Origin: Lunularia cruciata
Lineage: Eukaryota > Streptophyta > Marchantiopsida > Lunulariales > Lunulariaceae
Assembly: GCA_948567375.1 (NCBI GenBank)
Contig: OX419758.1
Coordinates: forward strand, 51,599,473-51,663,472
Reading direction: 5' to 3'
DNA length: 64,000 nucleotides
The translations under genes were made by a program, and so were the position numbers. Of the stretch, positions 24,305 through 35,430 are shown piece by piece. Under the pieces are notes generated by a model. The model had not been told where the DNA came from and did not search any database. It saw only the letters and a program-made list of their open reading frames with translations. Numbering within the stretch: position 1 is the first letter of the stretch; every line of letters starts with the position of its first letter.

Positions 24305-27115
24305 ACAGTCATGTGCTTATACTTGTATGTCTTACGTCTTATTATCGATCTAAAGCTAATTCTCCATCCTCAACTCATATGACAAAGATCAAGCACTCAT
24401 AAATAATAGCTTTTTAGCATTGTTTTCCTGTTGCTACCAAGTTGTAACATACTTCTAAAGGTGGGCAAGAAATCTGCGCATTTATATAATATACGTGTTC
24501 TGAATTAGAAGCTGGGGAGTAGTTCTTGAATTTGAAGTGGGCCTTTTCAGTCGATGAAGTTCGACTGAACTAAAGCTTTTCTATCAATGAATAAGCCAGT
24601 AACCATGGACGAGAGTTCTAGTCGACAATGGTTGGGCTCGACGTAGAAAGCGAATTGTCTGTTTGAGATTTGCTCGTTAAGACAACAATCATTTACATAT
24701 GATTCATAAGAGGTACATCTACAGGACCAATCTATAGTTACAGATATACGTATGAAATGAGAGGAGAAGGCGTTTAAAGAACGGGGAATCCAAAAATCAA
24801 TGTAAAGTGCAGATGCAAGCTCGCACTCCGTAGGCATTTGCGTCAGTGTTAACCAATTGCGAAGATATGTTGACTAAGAAAATTCCGGGAAATATTTCTG
24901 TTTTCCTTCTAGCAAGTTGATGACATATATTGCAGCAATTACTGTTATCTTGGTCGACCTCTCAAATAAAAAACTGTAGTTCCAATCCGTTGATAGGATT
25001 CCTTAAGACTGATGATGCTCAGGGAAGATTATGCTATCAACCCCTTCCCGATTTTCGTTGATTCGCGTATATCACTGCTTAGACATTTATTGCAATGTTC
25101 CCGACAACAATTGCTAAGTTGAACCACCCTGTCCCCAAGGGTTTGGCACTGGCCGTAGTGTATCGACAAAGCCTTCAATTTTCACCTTGGTTAGCATCAT
25201 CATGATCGTGGCAGGAAACAGAACTAGTAGCTGTATCCCTCCGACCATAATACCTTGAACTCGCCTGCAATTTTTCCTGAATTCTTATGCTTTGCTAGCA
25301 GATTTATTGCTGAATCAGCCATAGCGTCCGGATATAGTATCCTGCTGGAAAGGCTGATAACTCTGAAGTGTTAGCACCAATAGCTACAAATTGCTGAATG
25401 TCACTCTTCTCCAGGAAAGCTGTCAAAAATATAAAGCCAAAAAGTACAGCCAAGCTGCCAAGCTGCCAAAAACTAGTATATGATCTTGCTATACTTTTGC
25501 TCCGTTTTCCTTGTAACATATCTGCACACCTCAGAAGCAATCTACGGATTGCATGAGACAATGATGAGAAATGAATCTTATTGGGAAACGTACAAGCTGT
25601 CAGTGTGAAGGAGTTTTTTCAAACTCCCAACCCTCCAGGTTAGCATCAGATAGTGCGAGAACTACAAACCCCTTCTGGTGAACTTCGAATGATAGGTAGT
25701 GACTACATCAAGAGAATACTTGACCACTCAGTATTCATGATTCTCATGTAGCCAAATTCAATGAATGGGCTTTAAAGACTTCTGTTGCTCACTTCAAGCG
25801 TACAGGAAATTTGTGAGGAAAGGATATTGCTCTTGCCTGGTTTGTGTCAATTAAAAGTTGGGAAGATGCAGCATGGAAGAGTCTAGTCATCCTGTTTCAT
25901 TTCAATGTAAGATGGTTTAAAAGGTTAATTGAGAGTTTGGATTACAGGGCTACTTGGCGTCTATCCCATGAACTCTTCGAAAGTAGAATCTACCCGTGGT
26001 CGTCTATACAACTTCCTTATTGCACGTTTTCGTGTTGTTGGTTTTGTGAGCAGGCTGTCAACAAATGTCAGCTACCAAAATCTACCGTTGAAGTGCAGAG
26101 CTTGTCTAAGCACGGTAGAACTGGTCCACAAGGAAGGACAAGATCGGTGATTTGCTCAAGCGTTTTGCCCTTGCCCAGAGCTCCTGATCATTTCTTGGCT
26201 GTCATCGGGGCCTGTTATTATATCCGGAAGCAGGGAGCCACGAAAGCTCTGTTCATAAAGTTGAAGACAAAAAAAGGTAGAGGTATCTTCTCTTCAGATA
26301 ATAGAGGCGAACTAGGCGACAGAACCTCTAGAAATAGAGGGCAAAAACGCCCTCCCCTAGGAGACAAGATCGAAGGTAAGGTTGGCAAACATCGAGGTAT
26401 GAGAGACGGTATAATGGTTAGAAGCAGGTTGGAACTTCAAACAAAGCAGCAACAGGAATGGATTGTCACTTCAGCCAACACACAAGATGAGACTAATTTT
26501 GTGGAGTGGCTTTTTGCAAAAAGAGGTATTCTTGGTTTTGAATGTCATGTTCGACAGCTCTGTTAAGAACTTAATAACCTCCTCGAAGTTGTTTCTGAAT
26601 CTGCAACATGCCGTTTTATTTTTCGTGTGCATTTTTTCATATGATTCATCTCCTGACGCATTTTTACCTTCCAGGTCTTCTTTTTGTACCTCCTTTCTTG
26701 AGTGGGACGAACCTATTTCACAGGTCGGTTACGTATCAAATGTGTCATGTCAAACATCTTTGAGCAATACTACGAGCTACCAATTACTGAGCTTGCAAAA
26801 GATTTTGATAAGGCTCTCCAAAAACGCTATTTGTTTCCATCAGGTGACCAGATCAGACAATCTGCTGTGTACAAGAACGGATTGCTGGGAGTGCTCAGAA
26901 CCCGATATCCTCCGAATACCACAAACCACTTTAATTCAGGTAATGTGAGTTCTAGCTCGTCACTAGTTTCTCAGAGTCTAAAGAGGCTCGACAAGACGGA
27001 TTACGCACGTTTTCTTTCTTTTCTGAGAACTTATCAGACAATCTTATTCTGTACGGAGAATATCCTTACAGCAGAACTACACATGCTTCTTAGACTATGT
27101 CTTGGGATCTGTATA
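24305..27115. other. Unassigned stretch with weak coding hints
   Basis: No gene could be identified. Two places have some coding character. On the minus strand about 25304-25560 encodes a hydrophobic segment (LGSLAVLFGFIFLTAFL). On the plus strand about 26746-26940 encodes a stretch containing YYELPITELAKDF before a possible GT donor at 26941; this recalls the opening of RWP-RK domains but lacks the rest. A GAGGGC/GCCCTC hairpin lies near 26336-26357. A decayed gene or an unusual gene of unknown family are both possible. Confidence 0.35.
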
Positions 27116-27483
27116 TGTTGTGATCTAGCATATGGCTTACAGTTTCACATGCCAAGTTGACATCTGGGTATACTAATCTCAAAGGGTAACTAGACACAGA
27201 AATTGGTTCACATGGCTGACTCAGATCTAGGTGCGTCCTCAAGTCATGCCATGTCATGTCCCGTGTTTAGGACCTGGACCTGCCTGAGCTGGATCTGTCT
27301 AAGCTCGTCACTTCTCTGTGTTTAAATACTGGACTCTTCCCGACTCTGTGTATAAATACTTATTTGTGTGTAGTGCGGTGAACAGCATCCAGCAATCTGC
27401 TGCTGTCTTAAATCAACAGGATTTATCTCCGAGGGCACTTCGTTTCATCAGAACTGAGTTCAGTCGACACTTCGATTTCAACA
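27116..27483 (+). repeat. Copia-2 5' LTR
   Basis: It begins TGTTGTGATCTAGCA and ends CGATTTCAACA. It contains TAAATACTGGACTCTTCCCG-type sequence shared with the 3' LTR; the GTTTAAATACT and GTATAAATACT words are plausible TATA boxes. Confidence 0.92.
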
Positions 27484-27495
27484 GGTTATGGGCCC
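27484..27495 (+). other. Primer-binding site matching the anticodon arm of initiator tRNA-Met
   Basis: GGTTATGGGCCC directly follows the 5' LTR. It is the exact complement of GGGCCCAUAACC, the anticodon stem-loop region of plant initiator tRNA-Met (from memory of that tRNA). Drosophila copia and yeast Ty5 prime from this region with a cleaved half-tRNA, whereas most plant Copia elements use the tRNA 3' end. Confidence 0.75.
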
Positions 27496-28378
27496 ATATC
27501 ATTTGGAACAGAATAGCAGAGTGATTGAATTGTTGTTCAGATAAGAGTTCACCACAGTCTCCACTCTCCACTTCCTGTGAGCAGGATTATTTAAGCGACT
27601 AACAAGCTCATTGACTTCCAAAATAGCTCCATTAGACTCTTTTTTTCTACTCAACTAATCTGCTGTAGCCAGTAAATTGATAGCGTTATACGATATGTTG
27701 GGCATTTCAACGCTCTCCACGTATGGAGATTGGCAGCTCTAGAAGTTTCAGATGGAGGTTGTTTTTTTGGTCAATAAGGTGATGGATGTTGTAGATGGCG
27801 GTGAGACATTGGTAGATGCGACAGCTGCCGTGGTGGCTGCTGCAACTATCATATCATTTACAACGTCTGTTATCCCTAATACCACAATGGAAGGAGAAGA
27901 CAATAGAACACGCATGCTATTGTGTGCAGCTATCGATGGGAAGCTAATGAAGAAGTAGATCAATTGCAAGACACACACGACATGTGGAGTAAGCTATTCT
28001 CACTCCACGAGAGCTATGTGGCAAAGAACAAACACCTGTTACAGGTGAAGTTCTTCCTTTACAATATGGATCCTAAGCATGACATTGCCACATACATCAA
28101 TGTGATTGAAGCAATGGCAAATTACCTAAACGAGCTAGGTGAGACGACTAGCAAATTGGCAATCTTGACTAAGATCATCTGCACATTGCCCCTTGAGTAC
28201 AAGCATGTTCTTTCTGCATGGAAAAATGTCACAAAAGCCAAGTAGACAGTTGCCAAGCTACAATCAAGACTTCTCAAGGAAGAGTTGTTGAACTCTAAGC
28301 AAGAAGAGGCTGATGATGGTGACTCGCGTGCTTTGTATAGTCATAGCAAGAAGGGCAGCCATGGTGCTGCTAAGAAGA

Positions 28379-28543
28379 AGTAAAGTCAGAAAGGAAAGGA
28401 AACACGACCGCGTAGGAAAAACGAAGGATGGGGTAGGAAAAACGAAGGATGGGAAGACCCCATCAAGCCGTACAAGGGAGAGACAAAAAAGGTAACATGG
28501 GGCTAAGCCCCAATAGAGTCTATATGAGTAAAGTCAGAAAGGA
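28379..28543 (+). mobile_element. SINE-like short insertion, copy 4, with 17-bp target-site duplication
   Basis: AGTAAAGTCAGAAAGGA occurs at 28379-28395 and 28527-28543 and brackets a 131-bp insert (28396-28526) in the Copia-2 gag region. The insert has the family order: ACGACCGCGTAGG, ACGAAGGATGGGAAGACCCC, ATCAAGCCGTACAAGGGAGA, AAAGGTAACATGGGGCTAAGCCCC. An internal 21-bp unit is tandemly doubled (28412-28432 and 28433-28453). The host sequence resumes after the second duplication. This is the cleanest copy for defining element ends. Confidence 0.85.
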
Positions 28544-31500
28544 GGGATCCAAGAACTGAAGAACCAGACAAAGTGTTGTAATTGTGGCAAAGTTGCACAT
28601 TGGATGGCTAAATACCCCAATCCCAAGAAGAAGAAGCTTGGTGGCAAGAACAGGTCTTGACCTAAGACTAGCAAGGCAAATATTCTTTGTTTAGAGAGTT
28701 TGCTTTGAGGGTGACCAAATCACCAAGGGACCAAATTGGTTAATATGTGGATGGAGGTGCCAACGACCACATGACTGATCAACACAAATGGTATTAAACA
28801 TGGGAACCTACCAATATTGGTAGTTTGCCAGTCTTAGTGGCAAATGATAGGAAACTATAAGCACTTGGCAAAGGAGATATTTCCATAATTTGACTCATCA
28901 AAGGGAAGTATGAACTTGGTGTTTTAAATAATGTCCTTTATGTCCTTGAGTTGCATAGGAATCTTTTCTCAATGGGACAAGCAGCTGACAAAGGTATACC
29001 TTGTACTCCAAGACTAGTTGAAGTATGATTGATAAAGCATGAATATTGTGATGAGAGTAAGAGCGTAGAAGTTGTACAAGCTTAGCATCACTAAGGTCAT
29101 TCCTAATGAGGCAAACATCTACATAACGAAGGCATCAAAAGGAGATCTATCATAATCATTAGTAGCGTCAGCATCAAGTTCCTCATCTAGCAACAAGTTG
29201 ATATTGTGGCATTCTTGTCTTGCTCATCTTAATTTGGGTGCCAATTCAGAAAAGAGCAGGGGAGCACTTGTATATGGTTTGCAAGCTAAATTAGCTAAGC
29301 CATTTGACTTTTTTGGCAAAGGTTGTACCCTAGAGAAGCATCATCTACTTTCATTTGATAAACAACATGAACATCAACGATCCCAACAACCAAGAGAGGT
29401 ATTCCATACCAGTTTGTGTACAATGAACACTTATTCCATTGGAGGCTCAAAGCACTTTGTGCTCTTCAAGGATGATTGCTCTAGCTATAGATTCATCTAC
29501 TTTATCAAGAACAATTCTTGCACATTTGGATGCTTTAAGCAATTGTAGAAGGACATGCAGATGGAATTAGGTAAGTTTTTGAAAATCAAGAAGCTAAAAT
29601 ATGATTGAGGTCCACCTCAATCAGATCTGAGCTTTTTGATTTTGAGTTCACGAGCAAAGCATTCAAGAAGCACTTGCACAATGAGGAGATTTGGCATTAA
29701 CCTCAAGCTCCATATACATCCCAACAAGATGGTCATATTGAGTAAGATAATCCATGATCGGCAAGGGTGTGAGAATATTACTAAAGTCTATGATATTAGA
29801 GGATGCACTATGGGCAGAAGCTGTAAATAATGTGGTGTATGTGCTCAATTGAAAATCAACAAAGATGTTGGATTGGAAAACTCAAGGAAGAAGCAGTCTA
29901 TTGCTCATTTTAGAATTGTTGGTTGTGATGCCTTTGTTCTCATCCAAAAGCAACTAAGAAAGAAGCTAGATACAAAAAATGAGAAGTTCACTTTTGTTGA
30001 TTATTCTCAACACTCTAGGATATATAGATTGTGGGATCCTACCAAGCGAAAAGGTAAAGTAAAGCCATGAAGTAATATTTCACAAATCCTTTCCTTATAT
30101 GATTATTGGTACAATAGCATTCCCATATCTATATGATAGTTCAAAGAGCAAGAAGCAAGTTCTTTTTGATCTTATAGGTCCCAAGTCAACCATAATAGAG
30201 AGCATCACAATAAGCAATATAGCACTACAACAATCTAAAGACATTGTTGAAATTGGGAGAAAATATGATCCTATTTGAAATTCAAAAGAAGATGCTACAA
30301 GCTCTTTGGAGACTCTTACTCTAGGAAGCAATAGGAATAATTCTTTGAGTAGAAGAAGTAGTCAACTAAGGCAATCAAGAAAATAAGCAAAAGCAAAGAA
30401 ACCACCCGCACACTATGGCTAGTGGCATAGACCCAAGGGACAAAAGTCACAAGCTTGGTTCACATATACGAGGCATCTCCAGAGTTCATGGTAGACATGA
30501 TGAGAAAACCAATCAAATTTCAAGAAGCAAGGAAAGCCAAGCATTGGTAGTTTTTTATGAATGAAGAGTATTAGGCACACATGGAGAATCAAACTTGGAA
30601 GCTCATCAACCTATCACTTGGGCGTAAGGCGATACATTGCAAATGGGTTTATAAGACCATGCTGAAGGTAGATGGAGCAATTCCTTGCTACAAAGTGAGA
30701 TTGGTAGCAAAGGGCTTCTTCTCTCAAGTACATGGTATTGACTACAACGAGACCTACTCACTTGTCATGAGGTTAGAATCTGTATTTACTATTTTTTCTA
30801 TTACAACAACAGAAGACATACGGACCATGCAATACGATGTGAAGATGGCCTTCATTAAGTTTGACCAATAAGATATTATTTTCATGGAGCACCTAAAAGG
30901 TTACATGAAGAAGAGAGAGGAGAAGTTGGTTTGTTTTGTTGCAATGGGCCATCTAGTCATCACGCTTGTGGAACTTGAGTTTTAAAAGTTACTCATGGAA
31001 GATAAGCTAGTTCCTAGCACATCAGTGTCTTCATGCAAAAGGAGGAGCACAAGATCATACTTACAATTTCAGCGGATGATGGTCTTGTGTGTTATAGTGC
31101 ACTTTTTTTGTTTGATAGGGCTGTTGATGCCTAATGGCCGCTTCTCCTTTTTGCCGGACATGAAGACAATGGAGGATATGATGAGTTACCTCAACAAGCA
31201 TTTGGAGGTGACTTTCAATGATGTTGATATTCTGTCGGTCTTCAAATCGATAGAGACCTCAAGGAGTGGCATTTGTATTTGAGCCAGAAGTGCTTCATCC
31301 AATAAGTAGCAATACAATTTGGCATGGTATATTTTCCACCGATTTCTACTCCAATGGATCCAAATACTCCATTTGGTGCGATCGGAGAGGGAGAGAAAGA
31401 AGGCATGGAGGAAGTCCCATATCATGAGGCTATTGATCCTTGATGTGAGCAATGATGGGAACCAGGAACCAGGTTCAACATCGCATACTCTGTAAACATG

Positions 31501-32124
31501 CGGGCCAAGTACAACTCGAATCCGAGTCATGAGCATTGGCATGTCGTGAAGCGGTTCATCTGTTACACAAAGTATATGGTGGATTATGTGGTGTGTTATG
31601 GTTCAAGCGATAGTAAGCACACATTGGAAGGATATTATGATTCTGACTATGCAACAAATGTGGATGCGGTCTTGGAGTGGATACATCTTTATGTTGATGG
31701 TTGCCTCTGGCTTGATCAGAATGATGGACCAATAGCTTGGTCAAGCCACAGGCAGCCGTCAGTGACATCCACTACAGAGGCTGAGTATATAGCCTCATGC
31801 ACTGCTGCGAAGGAATTGGTTTGGTTACGATGACTGTTGGCTAGTACCGATTTTGTGCAAGCCGGCCCTACAATTCTGAACATAGACAACAACTGATCAA
31901 TAGGGCTTATTCGCAATCTGTAATTTCACAAGCAAACTAAGCATATTCCTGTGCAGTTTCACTATGTTTGAGAGGTATGAGAGGCAGGAGAATTAATTCC
32001 TGTCTACAGCACCACAGTTTACAGATATATTTACAAAGGCGCTACCAGCAGAAAGGTTCAGGCAACTTAGAAGTCAAATTAGCCTTAATCTGCTCAGTGT
32101 TTCAACTTGGTGTTCAGGTGGGAG

Positions 32125-32469
32125 TGTTGTGATCTAGCACATGGCCTACAGTTTGACATACAAGTTGACACTATCACTCATCTGAGTAGACTAATATCAA
32201 AGGGTCACTAGATACAAAAATTTGTTCACATGGCTGACTCAGATCTAGGTGTGCCCTTCAGTCATACCACGTGTTTAGGACCCGGACCTGCCTGAGCTTT
32301 CTAGGCTCAGTCACTTCTCTGTGTACAAATACTGGACTCTTCCCGAGTTCTGTGTGTAGTGTGGTGCACAAGATCCAGCAATCTGCTACTGCCTTAAATC
32401 AACCGGATTGATCTCAGTGAGCACTTTCTCTCATTAGAATTGAGTTCAGTTCGCACTTCGATTTCAACA
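32125..32469 (+). repeat. Copia-2 3' LTR
   Basis: It is preceded by a purine-rich CAGGTGGGAG tract, begins TGTTGTGATCTAGCAC and ends GATTTCAACA, followed by the duplication GTATA. It pairs with 27116-27483. Confidence 0.92.
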
Positions 32470-32474
32470 GTATA

Positions 32475-35430
32475 TTGGACCCAAGTCTCACTCTCCACCA
32501 GGCATCAATAAATTTATTTATTTATGCACAATCCAACAACAGAAACTCTAGATTTTCTCCATACGAGGGTTGCTTTGCTTGATCTCCGCCTACTTGAGAG
32601 AAAACCAGGCGGAACATAAGGAGCCTGCTATTGGTCTATCAGATGCCTTTTTATTGTTTTCTCGGTCAAATTCATCACTCTGTGAGGTATAGCTTCCTTC
32701 TGTAATTTCTCATTCATCACATTATTTTGAACAGGTACTGGAAAGCCCGGTACCAATCCCGTATAATCATTCCTGAATTTCTGGGTGAGGCGATTCCTAC
32801 TTATTATCGGACTATATATGAGTAATGGAAACAGATGCCGTTCTGCGGACGGGGGATCCAAACCCACTTAGGACTACATACTGCATTGCGTAGTGTCTGA
32901 ACGTATTAGGCTAAACGTTTGAAACAACAACCATTACGAATTCAAAAGAAGCTATTAATGCACAATGTTCTTGGAAAGTTCTGTCCGAACGGCTATTGAT
33001 CTACCACATGAACCACATCTTAAATGTAAATGTACTGAACAAGGTCAGATGCGTTGAACCTTGTTTGATGCTTGGTGGTTTCTATGATCTATTCAGCGTG
33101 AAGTAGACTCTCCAGTCAAGGACCACATCAGGAGGCCTGTTCCATTATCTTATCCCCAGGAAATAAGAATGTATCTTGTGTGGTGTGGGAACGATTATGG
33201 CCTTCAGTTCATACTCTTGAGTCCAACCAACTTGAAACTGTCGATAGAAAAATGCATCTGGAGTAGCAAATATAAAGTAAGGTCATGACAGGCCAACGGA
33301 AACATACACTTTGATCCGTAAGGTAATAAGACGCCTCGCGCTCCGCTCAGCTAGAGTTGCTCGACGCTCCCAGGTACTGTGAGCAATTGCGTTGGTCATC
33401 TAGTGGTTGCACACTATTGTGTGGGATGTGGGTTCAGCGGAGGTACACTGTAGAAACTGGGGAGACATATGAACAAAGTCTCCAAGTACTGCAAATGATA
33501 GGAAGTGCTGAAAATTCGTGGCTTTTGAGAGTCTGGACACTACAGCTGGCTGAGAACGATTGGAGGCCAATACTCAAGGCAAACCATGAAGTTCGGACAG
33601 AACTGTTCAGAATCCTTATTTCTACCAACAATCCTTCTTTAGACGTCAATTGAGAGAGTCCGGGAGACTACCGACGACGAGCGCTGAATTCAATATCCAA
33701 GGAACCTGAACCAGAACTGGAAGGATAACAAGAAGATACTTAGGACTGTGATTAAAGTCATAGCTATGAAAAGAGAGGACAGGATATCTTTTCATGGTGA
33801 ATCTTGTGATGGATGCCCGAAAAGTCAAATTCAACGCTTGCTGAAAAGGAGGACACTGGAATTCTTCAGGAGATAGGTGGATCCAGAGAAGGTTGGTCAG
33901 CGAAGGTTACTCAGGATAATCATCATGCAATGAAAAAAATGTGGCTTTTGGGTATAATGACCTCTTCTAGTATTTAGTGACAGACCTCTTCTAGTATTTA
34001 GTACTGAATATTTAGCTGTGCTAAATATGACACGGATTGTGTACAAAGAACTTACATACTTGTAAGTTGATCCTGTCCAGACCGATTGAGTTCAACTCAG
34101 ACCATTCCCTTAACGGAAGAACCATCGATCCACCAGTAGAACAGTAAGGCTCATAAGTTTCATGGCAGCTGGTTAATCGGCATTTACACGTACTGGTTTC
34201 TGATACGGATTTCCAAGTTCCAATAACACGAGCGTACGTATTGATATTGAACTCCAAGAACTTGCCACTTATGAAACTGACAAATTTAGAGAACTCCCAC
34301 ACAGCATACACATAGCTACAGACCGGTCGCCTCCGCATCGAACCCCTGCCTACAGTTTATCTCTCAAGAGAGTGCTTCATATTATCTTACAATCGTCTTT
34401 AATAAGAGCTTTCTTCTCTTGGTACCTTTAACAAAGAATTGGTTTTACAGCTTTTAAAAGTCATATTCGGCAATAGCCGGATATGACTCTTAAAAGCTGT
34501 AAAACCAATTCTTTGTTAAAGAAAGACCAAAATGCCTCTCCTCCACATTCCTCCCTAGAATGCGCAGTGAGATACTCGGACAAAATGCCTCTCCTCTAGG
34601 TGCGGGTAAAAGTCGTGTCCAGGTAGAAGCAGACAATGGCCACATTGGGAGGTTGATCTACATGTACATGCTCCTAACTTCTGGGCACCACATACCACGC
34701 AATACGGTGGGCACATGAAAATCGTCCAAGAATTTGTGATAACAGAGCGTAAGATGGTCCCTCAACGAGGCTGTAACCATAGACTACAACAGGAAAAGAT
34801 ACAAACTCAGTGGAACGAGAGAGTCCCTGGAAGAAAGAAGGCAAGAACGGATACTTAACGAAATAATTAAATACATGGAAGTATCAAGATCTCACGCGAA
34901 ATGGAACCAACCTGGGTATGCATCCAGGATAATGAGAAATGGAACAACTTCCAGCCATCTCGTTCTGCATCTCGCGACCAAGTTATTTCGAGGCTAGAAC
35001 TAGGCGCAAGCAGCTTGCCGAACACATCATATTCGATTACCTGCTTGGCAATTGAGCACCTTGAGACCAGATGAAGTTGGAAATCTAATGAATGTCCCTT
35101 ACAGTCTTACTCCAAGAACTGTGGCAAGAATCCAGATCCGCCTGAATGTGGCAGCAACAAACTGCATCTGCAGAGAGTCTCATGCGGTAAGCCCCTGCAA
35201 CTACCATGCCCGCACGCCAGTAAAAAATGTCCCCATAATAAGAATCAAACCCCTTCCCTTCCCTGTTGCTAATCATAAATATGGGAAGTTTCCTCTACTA
35301 CAAACGTCGAGTACTTGTGTAGGTTAGATATGAGGGCCATGAGCACGTCCCATGAAGTTCGTCTGCTCTCCTTCACCTAAAAGGTGAGACACACCTTAGT
35401 TGCAGATGGAGACGACATCCCAAAATTCAG
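32475..35430. other. Non-genic stretch between Copia-2 and the ARF-GAP gene
   Basis: The open frame at about 33357-33653 (+) starts at a non-ATG codon and matches nothing I know. A 20-bp unit GACCTCTTCTAGTATTTAGT is tandemly doubled at 33959-34002. CAAAATGCCTCTCCTC occurs twice near 34.53 and 34.58 kb. The large hairpin at 34426-34521 is listed separately. The last part is the 3' flank of the ARF-GAP gene. Confidence 0.5.
34426..34521. repeat. Near-perfect hairpin, 46-bp arms and 4-nt loop
   Basis: Arms 34426-34471 and 34476-34521 pair at 44 of 46 positions around the loop AATA. The outer ends read CTTTAACAAAG and CTTTGTTAAAG. No target-site duplication is evident. It is either a tiny foldback or MITE-like element or a long-stem small-RNA precursor; the sequence alone does not decide. 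Confidence 0.85.

Larger units (their letters stand above)
27116..32469 (+). mobile_element. Copia-2: Ty1/copia LTR retrotransposon (fossil) with half-tRNA-type primer site
   Basis: The 5-bp target-site duplication GTATA lies at 27111-27115 and 32470-32474. The LTRs are 368 and 345 bp and differ at very roughly one site in eight by eye, so it is old. Parts in order: primer site (27484-27495), gag (about 27.75-28.65 kb, with a CCNCGKVAHWMAKYP knuckle), protease (about 28.74 kb), integrase (about 29.2-30.0 kb), reverse transcriptase (about 30.55-31.3 kb), RNase H (about 31.5-31.85 kb), then a GTGGGAG purine tract before the 3' LTR. It is broken in many places and carries a SINE-like insert within gag. 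Confidence 0.92.

Noticed and set aside
25844-26566. 240-codon plus-strand open frame
   Set aside because: Non-ATG start, overlapping frames of similar length, no recognisable domain; kept only as part of the unassigned stretch.
33357-33653. Open frame of 98 codons
   Set aside because: Starts at TTG, no ATG in a suitable place, no domain recognised, and a competing frame lies on the opposite strand.
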